Source: Paraburkholderia sp. FT54
Lineage (GTDB): Bacteria; Pseudomonadota; Gammaproteobacteria; Burkholderiales; Burkholderiaceae
Direction: 5' to 3'
Assembly (NCBI RefSeq): GCF_031585635.1
Contig: NZ_CP134198.1
Span: 124,001-188,000, forward strand
Length of the DNA stretch: 64,000 nt
A program made the translations under genes and the position numbers. Below are positions 52,048-60,722 of the stretch, in pieces. The notes beneath the pieces were generated by a model. It saw only the letters and a list, made by a program, of their open reading frames with translations, had not been told where the DNA came from and did no database searches. How positions within the stretch are numbered: the first letter of the stretch is position 1; each line of letters starts with the position of its first letter.

Positions 52048-53724
52048 TTATGGTTCCATTTCGAGCGTCGGCCCGTCGTGTTCGGCGGTCTGCGACTGCG
52101 GGTCCTGTCCGCGCTCCGGCGTCGCCGGTTGGGTGCCCTGCTGTGCTGCGTGAGCCTGGCCTCGCTGCTCCCGCTCGATCTGCTCGCGCACGGCCGCGAT
52201 CGTTGCTTCGCTTACCTGAGGCATGGGCACGTCCAGTGGCCGGTTAGTTGCGCGCGCCTCAGCCACGGCGCTTTCGAACTCCCCCATCAGCTTCTCCTGC
52301 TGCTGCTCCGGCAGACCCTTGATCTCGTCACGCAGCACCTCGCGCGCGGCCTGCGCCTTGATGCGCTCGCGTGCTTCATCGAGTGTCTTCTGCTGTTCCT
52401 TTGAGTATTTCCAGTCTCCGCTCAGGAACCGCTCACGCGCCTCATTGATCTGTCGGCGCTCATCAGCTTCGCGCCGCGCGCTGGCCAACGCTTCTCGCTG
52501 CTCGCGCGTGGCCAGACCCGGCACATCGGGAGAGAACACCAGCCACTCGTTGCGCCGGCTCTCGACTGACTTTGGAGCGAGCTCGGTACCCTTCTCGTCG
52601 AACTGGCGCTGCTGCGCCGTTACCGTCTTGCTGCCGCCCTTTTCCAGCTCGATCCGCTGACCGGGCTGCACACCGCTCTCGCCGATCGCGCGCTCGAGGT
52701 CCAGCCCCCAGACGGTGCGCTCGCCGTCCTCTGTCCGCACGGTCGCGTAGTAGCTGTCGTTCTGCTTTTCATCGTGGTTGAACGGGGCGGGACCGTGCGC
52801 CACCAGCACCCCCGCCGTGACACCGGCCGGCGTTGGCGTGCCCTGAACGGGAGTCGCCGGCGCAGCTGCAGACTGTTGCGTGGCGGTCGTCGGGTTGCCT
52901 CCGGGCGCGGCGTTTTCACGCCCTGTTGTGGCCGTTTTCGCCGACCCCGGCGCTGCGGGTTGCTTTTGCCCCGCTGCATCTGTTGCCTCCATTTCATTCG
53001 TGCGCGCCTTGTCCGTGTCATTGGATTTGTCACCGGCCCCGATGCGCATCGCCTCGCGCGCAGCGGTCAGTGCCGCCCGATCCTGCGCACCAGGCTTGAA
53101 GCCACGCGTCGGTACACCGGCGAGTTCGGTCGCGATCCAAGCCTGCCGACGGAACTCTTCGCTGCCCTTAAGCTGCAGCTCACCCCAGTTCTTTGCCTTC
53201 GCGACTTCGACCATGTGCGCGATCACGTCGCGGTCCTCGCTGGCCGTCGACAGCGAGCGGCCCTTGTCCTCGAAGTGCACCGTCTCGCTTTTGCGATCGA
53301 GAAACTTGCCCTCATGCGCCACGTACCGGTTAGTGACCGACTTCGGCACGTCATAGCCGGTCTTCTCGAAAACCGGCTTCGGGCGGATGGTGTTCTCCGG
53401 CTGCTCGCCCTTCTTCCCGAGCGGTTTGCCGGTGCCGGCGGCCGGCTTCACCGCCTCGTCGGTCGCTGTGCTGGACGCTGTGTTCGTCGACGGGTCGCGC
53501 TTGAGCAGTTTCTCGACCTTCTCCCGATCGGCCGCGCGGATCTTCTTCAGGCGCTCTCCGGTTGCGTCATCGACCGGCGTTTCCGGGGTGCCGGGCACGG
53601 CGCCCGCGTCCGGCTCGTTCGCCGGCGGCGTGACGCGCGCGCGGATGGTCGACGCATCGTCGGCATTGGCCGCGTCGCGTTCGCGGTAGTCGATCCGGTC
53701 GGCGGGAAATTCGATCTCGTTCAT
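52048..53724 (-). CDS. LPD7-domain protein of the transfer region
   Basis: 558-aa protein with an N-terminal disordered, acidic stretch, a central LPD7 domain (VTNRYVAHEGKFLDRKSETV, DVIAHMVEVAKAKNWGELQL, FRRQAWIATELAGVPTRGFK) and a long Glu/Arg/Gln-rich coiled-coil tail (REQREALASARREADERRQI). LPD7 is usually found at the C-terminus of TraI-type relaxases or plasmid primases; here it is a separate protein with no relaxase domain attached. Its start overlaps the coupling-protein stop by 4 bases. It may assist DNA processing or be delivered with DNA. Confidence 0.8.
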   Translation of the reverse strand: MNEIEFPADRIDYRERDAANADDASTIRARVTPPANEPDAGAVPGTPETPVDDATGERLKKIRAADREKVEKLLKRDPSTNTASSTATDEAVKPAAGTGKPLGKKGEQPENTIRPKPVFEKTGYDVPKSVTNRYVAHEGKFLDRKSETVHFEDKGRSLSTASEDRDVIAHMVEVAKAKNWGELQLKGSEEFRRQAWIATELAGVPTRGFKPGAQDRAALTAAREAMRIGAGDKSNDTDKARTNEMEATDAAGQKQPAAPGSAKTATTGRENAAPGGNPTTATQQSAAAPATPVQGTPTPAGVTAGVLVAHGPAPFNHDEKQNDSYYATVRTEDGERTVWGLDLERAIGESGVQPGQRIELEKGGSKTVTAQQRQFDEKGTELAPKSVESRRNEWLVFSPDVPGLATREQREALASARREADERRQINEARERFLSGDWKYSKEQQKTLDEARERIKAQAAREVLRDEIKGLPEQQQEKLMGEFESAVAEARATNRPLDVPMPQVSEATIAAVREQIEREQRGQAHAAQQGTQPATPERGQDPQSQTAEHDGPTLEMEP

Positions 53725-55502
53725 ACGGTCACTCCTTGCGGTTGAGGCTGTGATTGAGGTACTGCGTTTTGCGCCGACACGGCGGCCGCCGCGTCCGGCA
53801 GGACTTCTTGCAGATAAGGCATCAACTGGAACAGCGATGCGCGGATGCTGTTACGGTTGGCCAGGTGGACAGGCGCGAGCACTCCGATTTCGTGCTCCCG
53901 GACGTCACGCACGTGACCGGCCGACTGTCTGGCGGCGTCTGCGACCGCCGCTGCCTGCTGCGCACGTCGGGCCGCGTTCTGTGCCTGCCACCACTGCTCG
54001 ACGTCGATCTTTGGCACGGGTGCGCACAGCTCGCGCGCGACGAACGCGGCGTGTTTCATCTGTACTTCATTGGGAAACTTCGGACCGAAACCGAACCAGG
54101 CGCGACGGCGGTTGGTCTTCTCCAGCTTCGCCATCACCCCCTGCAGGTAGGGGCTTTGCCTCACGAGCCGGTCGACGAGTTCGGCGTCTTCATAGAAAAA
54201 CGCCTTCTCGCACAGGATCGGCTCGCACCCCTCCATCGTGATGATCTGTTTGTTGTGCTTTAGCGCCCGCAGCTCCTGCGGCATCATCAGTGCCCTGCCG
54301 TGCTCCGACTCATTGGTGCTCGTCGACGAACTCCGCCCGCGACTGCGGTTGCGCGAGCGAGCCATGTACGTGAAGGTCCCCAGCATCTTCGAGTACTCTT
54401 CCGATTCCTTGACCGTACGCGGCGCATACAGGCTGCGCATCTTGCAGTTGATGGCGAGCGTTTCGGCGCCGTGCTTGCCGTACAGCTTCGGATCCTCGAT
54501 CTGGGACATGCCCTGAAAGATCAGCATCAGCCGGAGGTTGTAGCCAGCAATGAACGGGTTGGCCGTATCGATGATGTCAATCTTGCCGGGCGCTGCAAAC
54601 TCGTCCAGCACGAGCGCACACTGGTATTTAAGTGCAGGATTCTCGGCAGGGAGCTCGCGCGTGTTCAGGTCGATCAGCTGCGAGAAAAAAAGATTGACCA
54701 GCAGCGCGCCGGCCTTCAGGTCGCCCGGCTTGATGCCCACGTAGATCGACATGCGCTTTTTGCGCACATCCGCCAGATCGAAGTCCGAGCGGCTGGTTGC
54801 CGCGTCGACAACCGGATTGCTGAAGACGTTCAGCGGCGCGGTCATCGTCGATACGATGTTCGCGAAGGCTTCCTTCGACTGCGACAGAAAGCGGTTCAGC
54901 GCGTCGAGACATTCGAACGTGAGCGCCGGCAGCCCGTCAGTCGCGTGAGCTGCATCGGCGCGCGTGCTGACGATCGACGAGATGTGTTCACGGATCGCCC
55001 TGCCCTTGCCGGAGGCCTGTCGCAGCACCTCGCCGAACGTGCACGGCAGCGAGGGCGTTTCCAGCAGATACAGCACGATACCGATGAACAGGTTGCGGGC
55101 ATTGTCGTTCCAGTACTTCAGACGTGCGTCGACGTTGGACGGATACAGGTGTTCGCCGATCGTCATCACGTCGCCCACGCGCGTGTATGGCGCACGGCGC
55201 TGGATGTATTCGAGCGGGTTGTACGCGTGCGAGCGGCCTTCTTCCGAGAACGGCGCCCACAGATAGGTTTCGTGACCGCATGCCCGCCGATAGCCGGACG
55301 TATAGTGGTAGTTCTCTTCCTTGATGTCCTCGACCACGACGGAATCGGGATAGGTGAGAAGATTCGGGATTACGAGCGATGTGCCCTTGCCGGAGCGGGT
55401 GCCGGCAGCTGTCATCAGGAAGTCCTGGCCGTAATACTTCAGGTATTCGCCCTTGTACTTGCCGACAATGAACGGCGGATACAGATGTTGTGAGGTCGTC
55501 AT
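53721..55502 (-). CDS. virD4: VirD4/TraG-type coupling protein, soluble ATPase part
   Basis: 593-aa protein that begins at the post-membrane segment and carries the complete cytoplasmic ATPase: Walker A AAGTRSGKGTSLVIPNLL (32-49), Walker B QCALVLDEFAAPGK and the hexameric AAA-like TrwB fold. It couples relaxase-DNA to the secretion channel. It lacks the transmembrane N-terminus, which is encoded by the immediately preceding cistron; the stop of that cistron and this ATG are two bases apart (TAACCATG). The C-terminal tail is Gln/Ala-rich. Confidence 0.92.
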   Translation of the reverse strand: MTTSQHLYPPFIVGKYKGEYLKYYGQDFLMTAAGTRSGKGTSLVIPNLLTYPDSVVVEDIKEENYHYTSGYRRACGHETYLWAPFSEEGRSHAYNPLEYIQRRAPYTRVGDVMTIGEHLYPSNVDARLKYWNDNARNLFIGIVLYLLETPSLPCTFGEVLRQASGKGRAIREHISSIVSTRADAAHATDGLPALTFECLDALNRFLSQSKEAFANIVSTMTAPLNVFSNPVVDAATSRSDFDLADVRKKRMSIYVGIKPGDLKAGALLVNLFFSQLIDLNTRELPAENPALKYQCALVLDEFAAPGKIDIIDTANPFIAGYNLRLMLIFQGMSQIEDPKLYGKHGAETLAINCKMRSLYAPRTVKESEEYSKMLGTFTYMARSRNRSRGRSSSTSTNESEHGRALMMPQELRALKHNKQIITMEGCEPILCEKAFFYEDAELVDRLVRQSPYLQGVMAKLEKTNRRRAWFGFGPKFPNEVQMKHAAFVARELCAPVPKIDVEQWWQAQNAARRAQQAAAVADAARQSAGHVRDVREHEIGVLAPVHLANRNSIRASLFQLMPYLQEVLPDAAAAVSAQNAVPQSQPQPQGVTV

Positions 55503-55504
55503 GG

Positions 55505-55861
55505 TTATTTCTTCTCCAGCAGGCCCGCTTTCACAATGTCGTTACGGGTTGCGAACCGGGCCTCGCCAAACTGCGCGAGGCGCTTTCGGCCCGACACGAG
55601 CGCCATCGTGATCACGACCACTGGCAGGCCGGTGACGACCACCGACAGCAGCGTGCACACCTTGAGCGCGCGCACCACCGCAGGCACGTCGCCGTAGGCA
55701 TGCCAGTAGTCGTACAGCGTGAAAACGCCCGCGCTGCCCTCCGGCAGCTTCTGCATCTTCGCCAAAAGCTGGCCGCCGGCGAACTGGCCGAGGAACGCGA
55801 AGCCGCACAGGATCAGCAGGAAGACCACGACGGGGATCAAAATTCGAAGCGGCTTTGGCAT
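55505..55861 (-). CDS. VirD4/TraG-type coupling protein, membrane-anchor part
   Basis: 118-aa protein with two membrane segments (LRILIPVVVFLLILCGFAFL and TLLSVVVTGLPVVVITMALV) enclosing the periplasmic loop AKMQKLPEGSAGVFTLYDYW, and ending ARFATRNDIVKAGLLEKK. In relatives this is the N-terminus of a single coupling protein, followed directly by the GKYKG segment that opens the next cistron. The two parts are in different frames. A frameshift or a genuine split protein are both possible. Confidence 0.85.
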   Translation of the reverse strand: MPKPLRILIPVVVFLLILCGFAFLGQFAGGQLLAKMQKLPEGSAGVFTLYDYWHAYGDVPAVVRALKVCTLLSVVVTGLPVVVITMALVSGRKRLAQFGEARFATRNDIVKAGLLEKK

Positions 55862-55870
55862 GGTCGGTCC

Positions 55871-55921
55871 TCAGTGCGCGGCCGCGTCGATAGCGGCCTG
55901 GAATTTCAGATGCGTTGTCAT
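55871..55921 (-). CDS. 16-codon open frame between transfer genes
   Basis: MTTHLKFQAAIDAAAH starts at an ATG that overlaps the stop of the 96-aa gene (ATGA arrangement) and ends 9 bases before the coupling-protein anchor gene, with GAGGACC serving the latter as a ribosome-binding site. It would keep ribosomes coupled through the gap. Whether the peptide itself matters is unknown. Confidence 0.35.
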   Translation of the reverse strand: MTTHLKFQAAIDAAAH

Positions 55922-56208
55922 GCGGCCATCTCATGTTGTTGCAGATGCGCGCTCAGGTCGCGATGCAGGCGCATCGCGTCGCGCACGTTACCGAAGGGTC
56001 CGTGGAACTGGTTGCTGTTGTCCGCCGTACAGCGATTGATCGGCTCCCACAACAGGTAGTGCCACTCGCCATAGACTGAGTACCGCGCGATCGTCCAGCC
56101 CGACGGGTGGACCAGCGCAAAGTCGCCGGACGGTCGCCATTTACACTGGCTGTCAGCGTGCGAGTCCGCGGCATCGGCAATCGCGGGAACCGGAAGATCT
56201 GCCTTCAT
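55918..56208 (-). CDS. hypothetical protein of the transfer operon
   Basis: 96-aa protein (FALVHPSGWTIARYSVYGEW, then NQFHGPFGNVRDAMRLHRDL). No membrane segment or signal. The start overlaps the stop of the DUF3717-type gene by 4 bases. Not recognised; it belongs to the accessory genes located between virB11 and virD4. Confidence 0.7.
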   Translation of the reverse strand: MKADLPVPAIADAADSHADSQCKWRPSGDFALVHPSGWTIARYSVYGEWHYLLWEPINRCTADNSNQFHGPFGNVRDAMRLHRDLSAHLQQHEMAA

Positions 56209-56432
56209 TGCGGGAACTCTCTGAGTGGATCGGCGGACAGGATCCGCAAGGCGTCGCGCTGCGCGTCGTCCAGCCCCGCGTCGGTGATACCCTTACAGCC
56301 GTGCACGATCACGGCGCCGTAGAGCCGCGCCAGCGCGCGGACCTCTGTGCTGGCAGCAAATGCTTCGTCCGACGGCGAACGCATGCGCCATCCCTCGATC
56401 GCCGCCTCGATATCGCTGATCGCGAAGTTCAT
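56205..56432 (-). CDS. DUF3717-like small protein
   Basis: 75-aa protein, ISDIEAAIEGWRMRSPSDEA then LARLYGAVIVHGCKGITDAG; the pattern I-DIE-AI--WR matches DUF3717 proteins, which are common in Burkholderia plasmids and without known function. Overlaps both neighbours by four bases (ATGA), so it is part of the co-translated transfer unit. Confidence 0.68.
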   Translation of the reverse strand: MNFAISDIEAAIEGWRMRSPSDEAFAASTEVRALARLYGAVIVHGCKGITDAGLDDAQRDALRILSADPLREFPQ

Positions 56433-56692
56433 ACACGGTCCTCCCTGGGGACGAGCCAGTGCGCCGTGAAACCGCGCGCCCACGACGCCGCATAGACAAA
56501 GCACACCGCGAGCACGCCGTACTGATGCGCTCGCCACGCCATGTCGAACCAGAACGGCTGTGCGGCCAGCCCGAAGATGCAGGCCCAGCGCCGCCAGTGC
56601 GGACGCCGGTCCTGCGACAGAAACACGGCGAGCGCACCGCACAGGCTGATCGCGATCTGTTCGATCATCTGCGCCGCGGCATCGGCGCTCAT
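56429..56692 (-). CDS. small membrane protein of the transfer operon
   Basis: 87-aa protein with about two to three hydrophobic segments (IAISLCGALAVFLSQDRRPH, WACIFGLAAQPFWFDMAWRA, GVLAVCFVYAASWARGF). Its start overlaps the stop of virB11 by four bases. Not recognised as a known Vir component. Confidence 0.65.
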   Translation of the reverse strand: MSADAAAQMIEQIAISLCGALAVFLSQDRRPHWRRWACIFGLAAQPFWFDMAWRAHQYGVLAVCFVYAASWARGFTAHWLVPREDRV

Positions 56693-57726
56693 GAGACACA
56701 ACCCAGCAGCTGCGCCTTGCCGATCGGGTCGTACCAGATCTCGGCCAGTCGCCTGTTGCGCATGAACAGGACGAAATCCACCGTGACCCGCACCTGATCC
56801 ATAATGAATTGCCAGTCGAGCGTCTGGCCGACCGCGCTCTGCTTGACTAGCGTCGCGATGCGCGAATGGGCCGAACGTGCATCGTTGCAATGCACCGTCG
56901 TGATGCCGCCGGGTTTGCCCGTGTTCAGCAGCGTCAGGTAGTCCCATGTTTCGTCACCTCGCAGTTCGGCGAGAAAAACACGATCGAACGTCATGCGCAG
57001 GGTGGAGCGCACCAGTTCCTTCGCCGGCAGCGTGTCGCTGAAGAACATATGCACGCGGTTCGGGTGATTCGGCAGCGATAGCTCCGGCGTGTCCTCGATC
57101 GTGCCAATCCGCTCATCGGACGGCACGATGTCGGAGAGCGCCTTGTTCAGTGTCGTCTTGCCTGAGTCAGTGCCGCCGGCGAGCGCAATGTTCAACCGGT
57201 TGGTCACCGCCAGATCGAGCATGCGCCTGACGTTGCGCTGACCCTGCGCCTCAAGCATCCCGAGCTCGAACGGCTGCAGGTCGAGCCCCGGTGGCATGTC
57301 GCGGCGCGGCGAGACGTCGCGATATCCCTCAAACCATCCGTTGGTCTCATACTCATCAGCTGTAAAGCGCACATTCGACGGGATACGGATGGTGATCGAG
57401 ATAGTGTCCTGCTCGCAGGCCGGCTGCATCAGAACGTGCCCGCGTTGCCCATCGGGCAGCACCACCGGGTGAATGGGCTCCTTCGTCGAGAACTTGCCGC
57501 CCTTCATCACCGTCAGGGCGTTCGCGAGCTTGAAGCACGCGTCGAGCGAGCAGGCAGGCGCGTCGTGTCGTCGCCATCCGGCACCGCCCTTTGTCCAGAT
57601 CTCACCGGGACGGTTGATCGCGACCTCGGTGAGGCTACCGTCGAAGAAGTTCGAGATGCCCATCTGCTTGAGGAAGCTGCGGGCGATCGTGCCCTTCTCG
57701 ATCACATCGATTACGACTGCACTCAT
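56689..57726 (-). CDS. virB11: VirB11-type secretion ATPase
   Basis: 345-aa hexameric ATPase that powers pilus assembly and DNA transfer. Walker A ALAGGTDSGKTTLNKAL, Asp box IGTIEDTPELSLP, the FDRVFLAELRGDETWDYL segment and the His box GGITTVHCNDARSA are present. The Walker A box has Thr-Asp in GGTDSGKTT where GGTGSGKTT is usual. The start gives MSAVVIDVIEKG; an earlier frame start adds nine residues. Confidence 0.93.
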   Translation of the reverse strand: MSAVVIDVIEKGTIARSFLKQMGISNFFDGSLTEVAINRPGEIWTKGGAGWRRHDAPACSLDACFKLANALTVMKGGKFSTKEPIHPVVLPDGQRGHVLMQPACEQDTISITIRIPSNVRFTADEYETNGWFEGYRDVSPRRDMPPGLDLQPFELGMLEAQGQRNVRRMLDLAVTNRLNIALAGGTDSGKTTLNKALSDIVPSDERIGTIEDTPELSLPNHPNRVHMFFSDTLPAKELVRSTLRMTFDRVFLAELRGDETWDYLTLLNTGKPGGITTVHCNDARSAHSRIATLVKQSAVGQTLDWQFIMDQVRVTVDFVLFMRNRRLAEIWYDPIGKAQLLGCVS

Positions 57727-57780
57727 TCGTAGTCCTTTCTGGATTAGGGTCACATCCGTTCATCAAAGTGCCGCGTAGGT

Positions 57781-58440
57781 TCAGCGAGGCGTGGTGCCCG
57801 AATCCTGCGGCTCGATCTGCACTGACACGCGATACGCGCGTCGATCGTCCGGCACGCTGCTGGCAAGCTCGCGGAGCGTTTGCGCCGGCGACGTGGAAAC
57901 CACGGTTGCGCTCAGAGGCGCGGCAGGCCGGGTCAATTTCCAGGCCGCACCGCCGATCGCCACTGCGCAGAACCCCGCTGCAAGCAGGACGCGCGATGTG
58001 CGTGGCGCCTGGCGATCGTAAATTGCCGGGATCTCGACGGGTTGACGGTTAGTTGCGCGCGTTTCCATTGCGTGATCGACCGCGTGATTGACTAGCTCAT
58101 CGAGCGACGGCAATGCGCTGTCGCCCCATTCCGAAATCGTCAGCCCGATACGGGCCCCGACGTTACGCAGCAGGGTGCGCCGCAACGGCGCTGACATGTC
58201 GTCGATCCGGCACCCGTCGAGGGTCATGCAATCCTCAAACGCGTGCTCGTCGGCGATCTGCCGAAGTGGCAAGGCATCAGGAACCACACGCGCACGCCGT
58301 GCATCGATCCGCTCGGCCAGCTGTCGGATCGTGTTGCCGTAGAAACAGAAACGCAGGGCGTCGCGCAGCTTCGTCTCGAACATGTCGCGATCGAGACCAT
58401 GCAACGGGAAGTCGTTCGGGTAGGTGATCTTCAGGTTCAT
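57781..58440 (-). CDS. hypothetical membrane protein between virB10 and virB11
   Basis: 219-aa protein with one membrane segment (SRVLLAAGFCAVAIGGAAWK, about residues 149-168) separating an N-terminal cytoplasmic part (LHGLDRDMFETKLRDALRFC, DALPLRQIADEHAF) from a short periplasmic tail. It lies 11 bases after virB10 and 54 before virB11. I know no named Vir homologue in this position, so it is a candidate accessory component of this secretion subgroup. Confidence 0.7.
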   Translation of the reverse strand: MNLKITYPNDFPLHGLDRDMFETKLRDALRFCFYGNTIRQLAERIDARRARVVPDALPLRQIADEHAFEDCMTLDGCRIDDMSAPLRRTLLRNVGARIGLTISEWGDSALPSLDELVNHAVDHAMETRATNRQPVEIPAIYDRQAPRTSRVLLAAGFCAVAIGGAAWKLTRPAAPLSATVVSTSPAQTLRELASSVPDDRRAYRVSVQIEPQDSGTTPR

Positions 58441-58451
58441 GGGTCCGCTCC

Positions 58452-59792
58452 TCATTGCTGCCCGTTCTGGCCAACAGGGTTGCCCTGCGAGTCGACGTTC
58501 TCGTACACGCCGGTCAGGTCAATGTCGCGCGCCACAAAGATATTGATTACCGAGCCCTGGTTCGAATAAGCTGTCGGCGGGATGTTGATGGTGTTACGCA
58601 GCGTCTCCGCAGCCACATCCTGCGTGGCGTTCGAACTGTTGGAGAACGTGATTTGCTGGCCAGACCCGGTTGCCTTGTTCGCCAGCGCCTGGCCGAAATC
58701 GCCGATCAGGCTCACCATCAGTGCGCCCTTGAACCGCAGCCAGAAGTGCTCGTCAACGTAGGCCGGAATGCCGGCGGCACCCAACGGATCGGCAGCTGGC
58801 GAGTTCAGTGGAATGTGTACGTCGCCGTCGTCGATCTCGTCCCAGATCGCGCCGATCACGCCCTGCCCCTGGATCACCGCATCGCGCTGCTCGCCCTTCG
58901 CCATTGCACCCTTCCGAACGAGCAGCGTCGTGCCATCGTCGGACCACACGTCCTGCGCGATCGGGCACCCGATCAGGCCCGGCCGATCGGTACGGATCGC
59001 CGTCGACTGGCCACAGCGGATCATCGTGTTGCGACTGAGCAGGTAGTGTCGGTTCGGCCGGAACGATGCCTGCATCGGCTGCAGCTTTGACGGTTGCAAG
59101 GACTGGTCGATCGCGGAGCCCTTGCCGTCGCCCGCGTCCGCCTTGCTGGTTGAGCTGGGCGCACCGCCTGCACTGCCGCCGCGCAGCGCTGACATGCCCA
59201 TCGACTTCGCCAGACCTGCCAGACCACTGGCATCGTGGCCGACGGCTCCAGTGCTACCACTGTCGCTGTCGCCAGTGGCTTCATTTGATGCCACGGAACC
59301 ATCTTTGCTCTGGCCGGAATCGTTGTTGCCGCTCGCGACGAGCACGCTGCCCTGCAGGCGGCGCTCGGCCGGCGTGAGCGGCCGCGGCTGGTTGCTCACG
59401 GCCACCGCCTGTCCGTTCGTCTGCGATGCCGCGCCGGCCGGCGTCGCGAGGTGGGAATTCCCGGCAGCGGCGGTCGCGGCCTCCGACGCTGCACGGGCCT
59501 GATCTTCCGCGCGTTTGATACGTTCCTTCTGCGTCTCCAGATCCGCACCGGCGTCACTCGCGCTGCTGTCTTTCGGTTTTGTCAGCGCCGCCTGTTTCGC
59601 GTCCTGATGCTGCTGGAACAGGCGCTGCAGATAGATCGTGACGCCCGATGCACCCAGCGCAATAACGGCGAGCGCGACCAGCACCAGACGCAGCTTGCCC
59701 ACGCGCGTTTTCCGACGGCCCGGCAGGTCGAGCGAAGGCTGCGGGCCGACGTCGGTCGACGCCGCATGTTCCATTTCGTTTCGTTCAGTCAT
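58452..59792 (-). CDS. virB10: VirB10-type secretion channel protein
   Basis: 446-aa protein with an N-terminal cytoplasmic tail, a single membrane helix (LRLVLVALAVIALGASGVTI, residues about 34-53), a Pro/Gln/Ala/Ser-rich periplasmic linker with LTPAERRLQGSVLVASG, and the C-terminal TrbI/VirB10 barrel domain (NTMIRCGQSTAIRTDRPGLI, AKGEQRDAVIQGQGVIGAIW, DEHFWLRFKGALMVSLIGDF). It spans both membranes with VirB7 and VirB9. Confidence 0.93.
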   Translation of the reverse strand: MTERNEMEHAASTDVGPQPSLDLPGRRKTRVGKLRLVLVALAVIALGASGVTIYLQRLFQQHQDAKQAALTKPKDSSASDAGADLETQKERIKRAEDQARAASEAATAAAGNSHLATPAGAASQTNGQAVAVSNQPRPLTPAERRLQGSVLVASGNNDSGQSKDGSVASNEATGDSDSGSTGAVGHDASGLAGLAKSMGMSALRGGSAGGAPSSTSKADAGDGKGSAIDQSLQPSKLQPMQASFRPNRHYLLSRNTMIRCGQSTAIRTDRPGLIGCPIAQDVWSDDGTTLLVRKGAMAKGEQRDAVIQGQGVIGAIWDEIDDGDVHIPLNSPAADPLGAAGIPAYVDEHFWLRFKGALMVSLIGDFGQALANKATGSGQQITFSNSSNATQDVAAETLRNTINIPPTAYSNQGSVINIFVARDIDLTGVYENVDSQGNPVGQNGQQ

Positions 59793-59810
59793 ACCCTGTT
59801 CGCTCCCTGA

Positions 59811-60722
59811 TCAGTTCGTCGATGCATCGGTATGGTCACGCGCGATGCGCGCGCTGCCCGGTACTGACGAGCCCGCACGGTTGTATTGACCATCAGGCGA
59901 ATAGCCGTCGTTGCGGATACCCAGCACTGACTGACCGTAGCGGATGACAAACGACTTCGACACTTCGTGCACGACGACCGTATCGCCCTCCATATGGAAG
60001 TTCGCCGTCGCCTCGCCGCCGTCGGGAAGCTTCGTGAAGATCGTCGGCAGATCACGCGCGGTTGAGTACTTGAAGTACGTGAATCGGCCGTCGTCCCACA
60101 ACGCGGTCGGCGCGAGTGCACGATCGCCGCGCATCATGTACTGGATATTGGCCGCAGAAACCAACGCCACAGGAGCGAATTTCGGAGCGCCCACGCTGCT
60201 CACGATCGATGCGGGAATGGCCGGCCCATTGCCCTGTTGACTGCCCAGCGCAGCGCTTACCGCCTGCTCACGGCGCAGCTGCGCGCTCGCCGCTTTGGCA
60301 CGCGTGTCCGGATAGTCGAAACGCAGTATCCATGTCGCGGGCTGTGCGGCGGACACGTCGACAAGCGAGAGCGGATAGGTGCGCCGGTTGGTGACCAGCA
60401 GAAGATTGGTTTCCGGCTGCGGCGCACCCGGTTTAAGCATCGCGCCACTGTCGTTGATGGCCACGTGCCAGGCCTTGCCGTCTCCAATGCCCTCGCCGCT
60501 GTTGATGATGTGTTCGCCTGGCTCAAACTGGATCATCACCGCACGCCCCGGCATGGTCGCCACACGATAGGCCTGGTCCGGATCGTAGGTCGCGCACTGG
60601 ATGTGCGGGTCTGAACCGCAGCTGCGCGGCGTTTCGAGCGCTCGCACGTGGATCGGTACCAACGCGAAGCTTAGTGCGACGGCCGCTGCGCCTGCTGACA
60701 TCCGGATCGTTCGTCCTTTCAT
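59811..60722 (-). CDS. virB9: VirB9-type outer-membrane-complex protein
   Basis: 303-aa exported protein: signal peptide (MSAGAAAVALSFALVPIHVR, about residues 8-27), the CagX/VirB9 domain with QAYRVATMPGRAVMIQFEPG, GDGKAWHVAINDSGAMLKPG and LLLVTNRRTYPLSLVD, and the C-terminal VirB7-binding part (ALWDDGRFTYFKYSTARDLP, VVVHEVSKSFVIRYGQSVLG). Its start overlaps the stop of virB8 by 4 bases. Confidence 0.94.
   Translation of the reverse strand: MKGRTIRMSAGAAAVALSFALVPIHVRALETPRSCGSDPHIQCATYDPDQAYRVATMPGRAVMIQFEPGEHIINSGEGIGDGKAWHVAINDSGAMLKPGAPQPETNLLLVTNRRTYPLSLVDVSAAQPATWILRFDYPDTRAKAASAQLRREQAVSAALGSQQGNGPAIPASIVSSVGAPKFAPVALVSAANIQYMMRGDRALAPTALWDDGRFTYFKYSTARDLPTIFTKLPDGGEATANFHMEGDTVVVHEVSKSFVIRYGQSVLGIRNDGYSPDGQYNRAGSSVPGSARIARDHTDASTN

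Noticed and set aside
52774..53745. Long plus-strand frame opposite the LPD7 protein
   Set aside because: Arg/Leu-rich shadow of the real minus-strand gene in GC-rich DNA.
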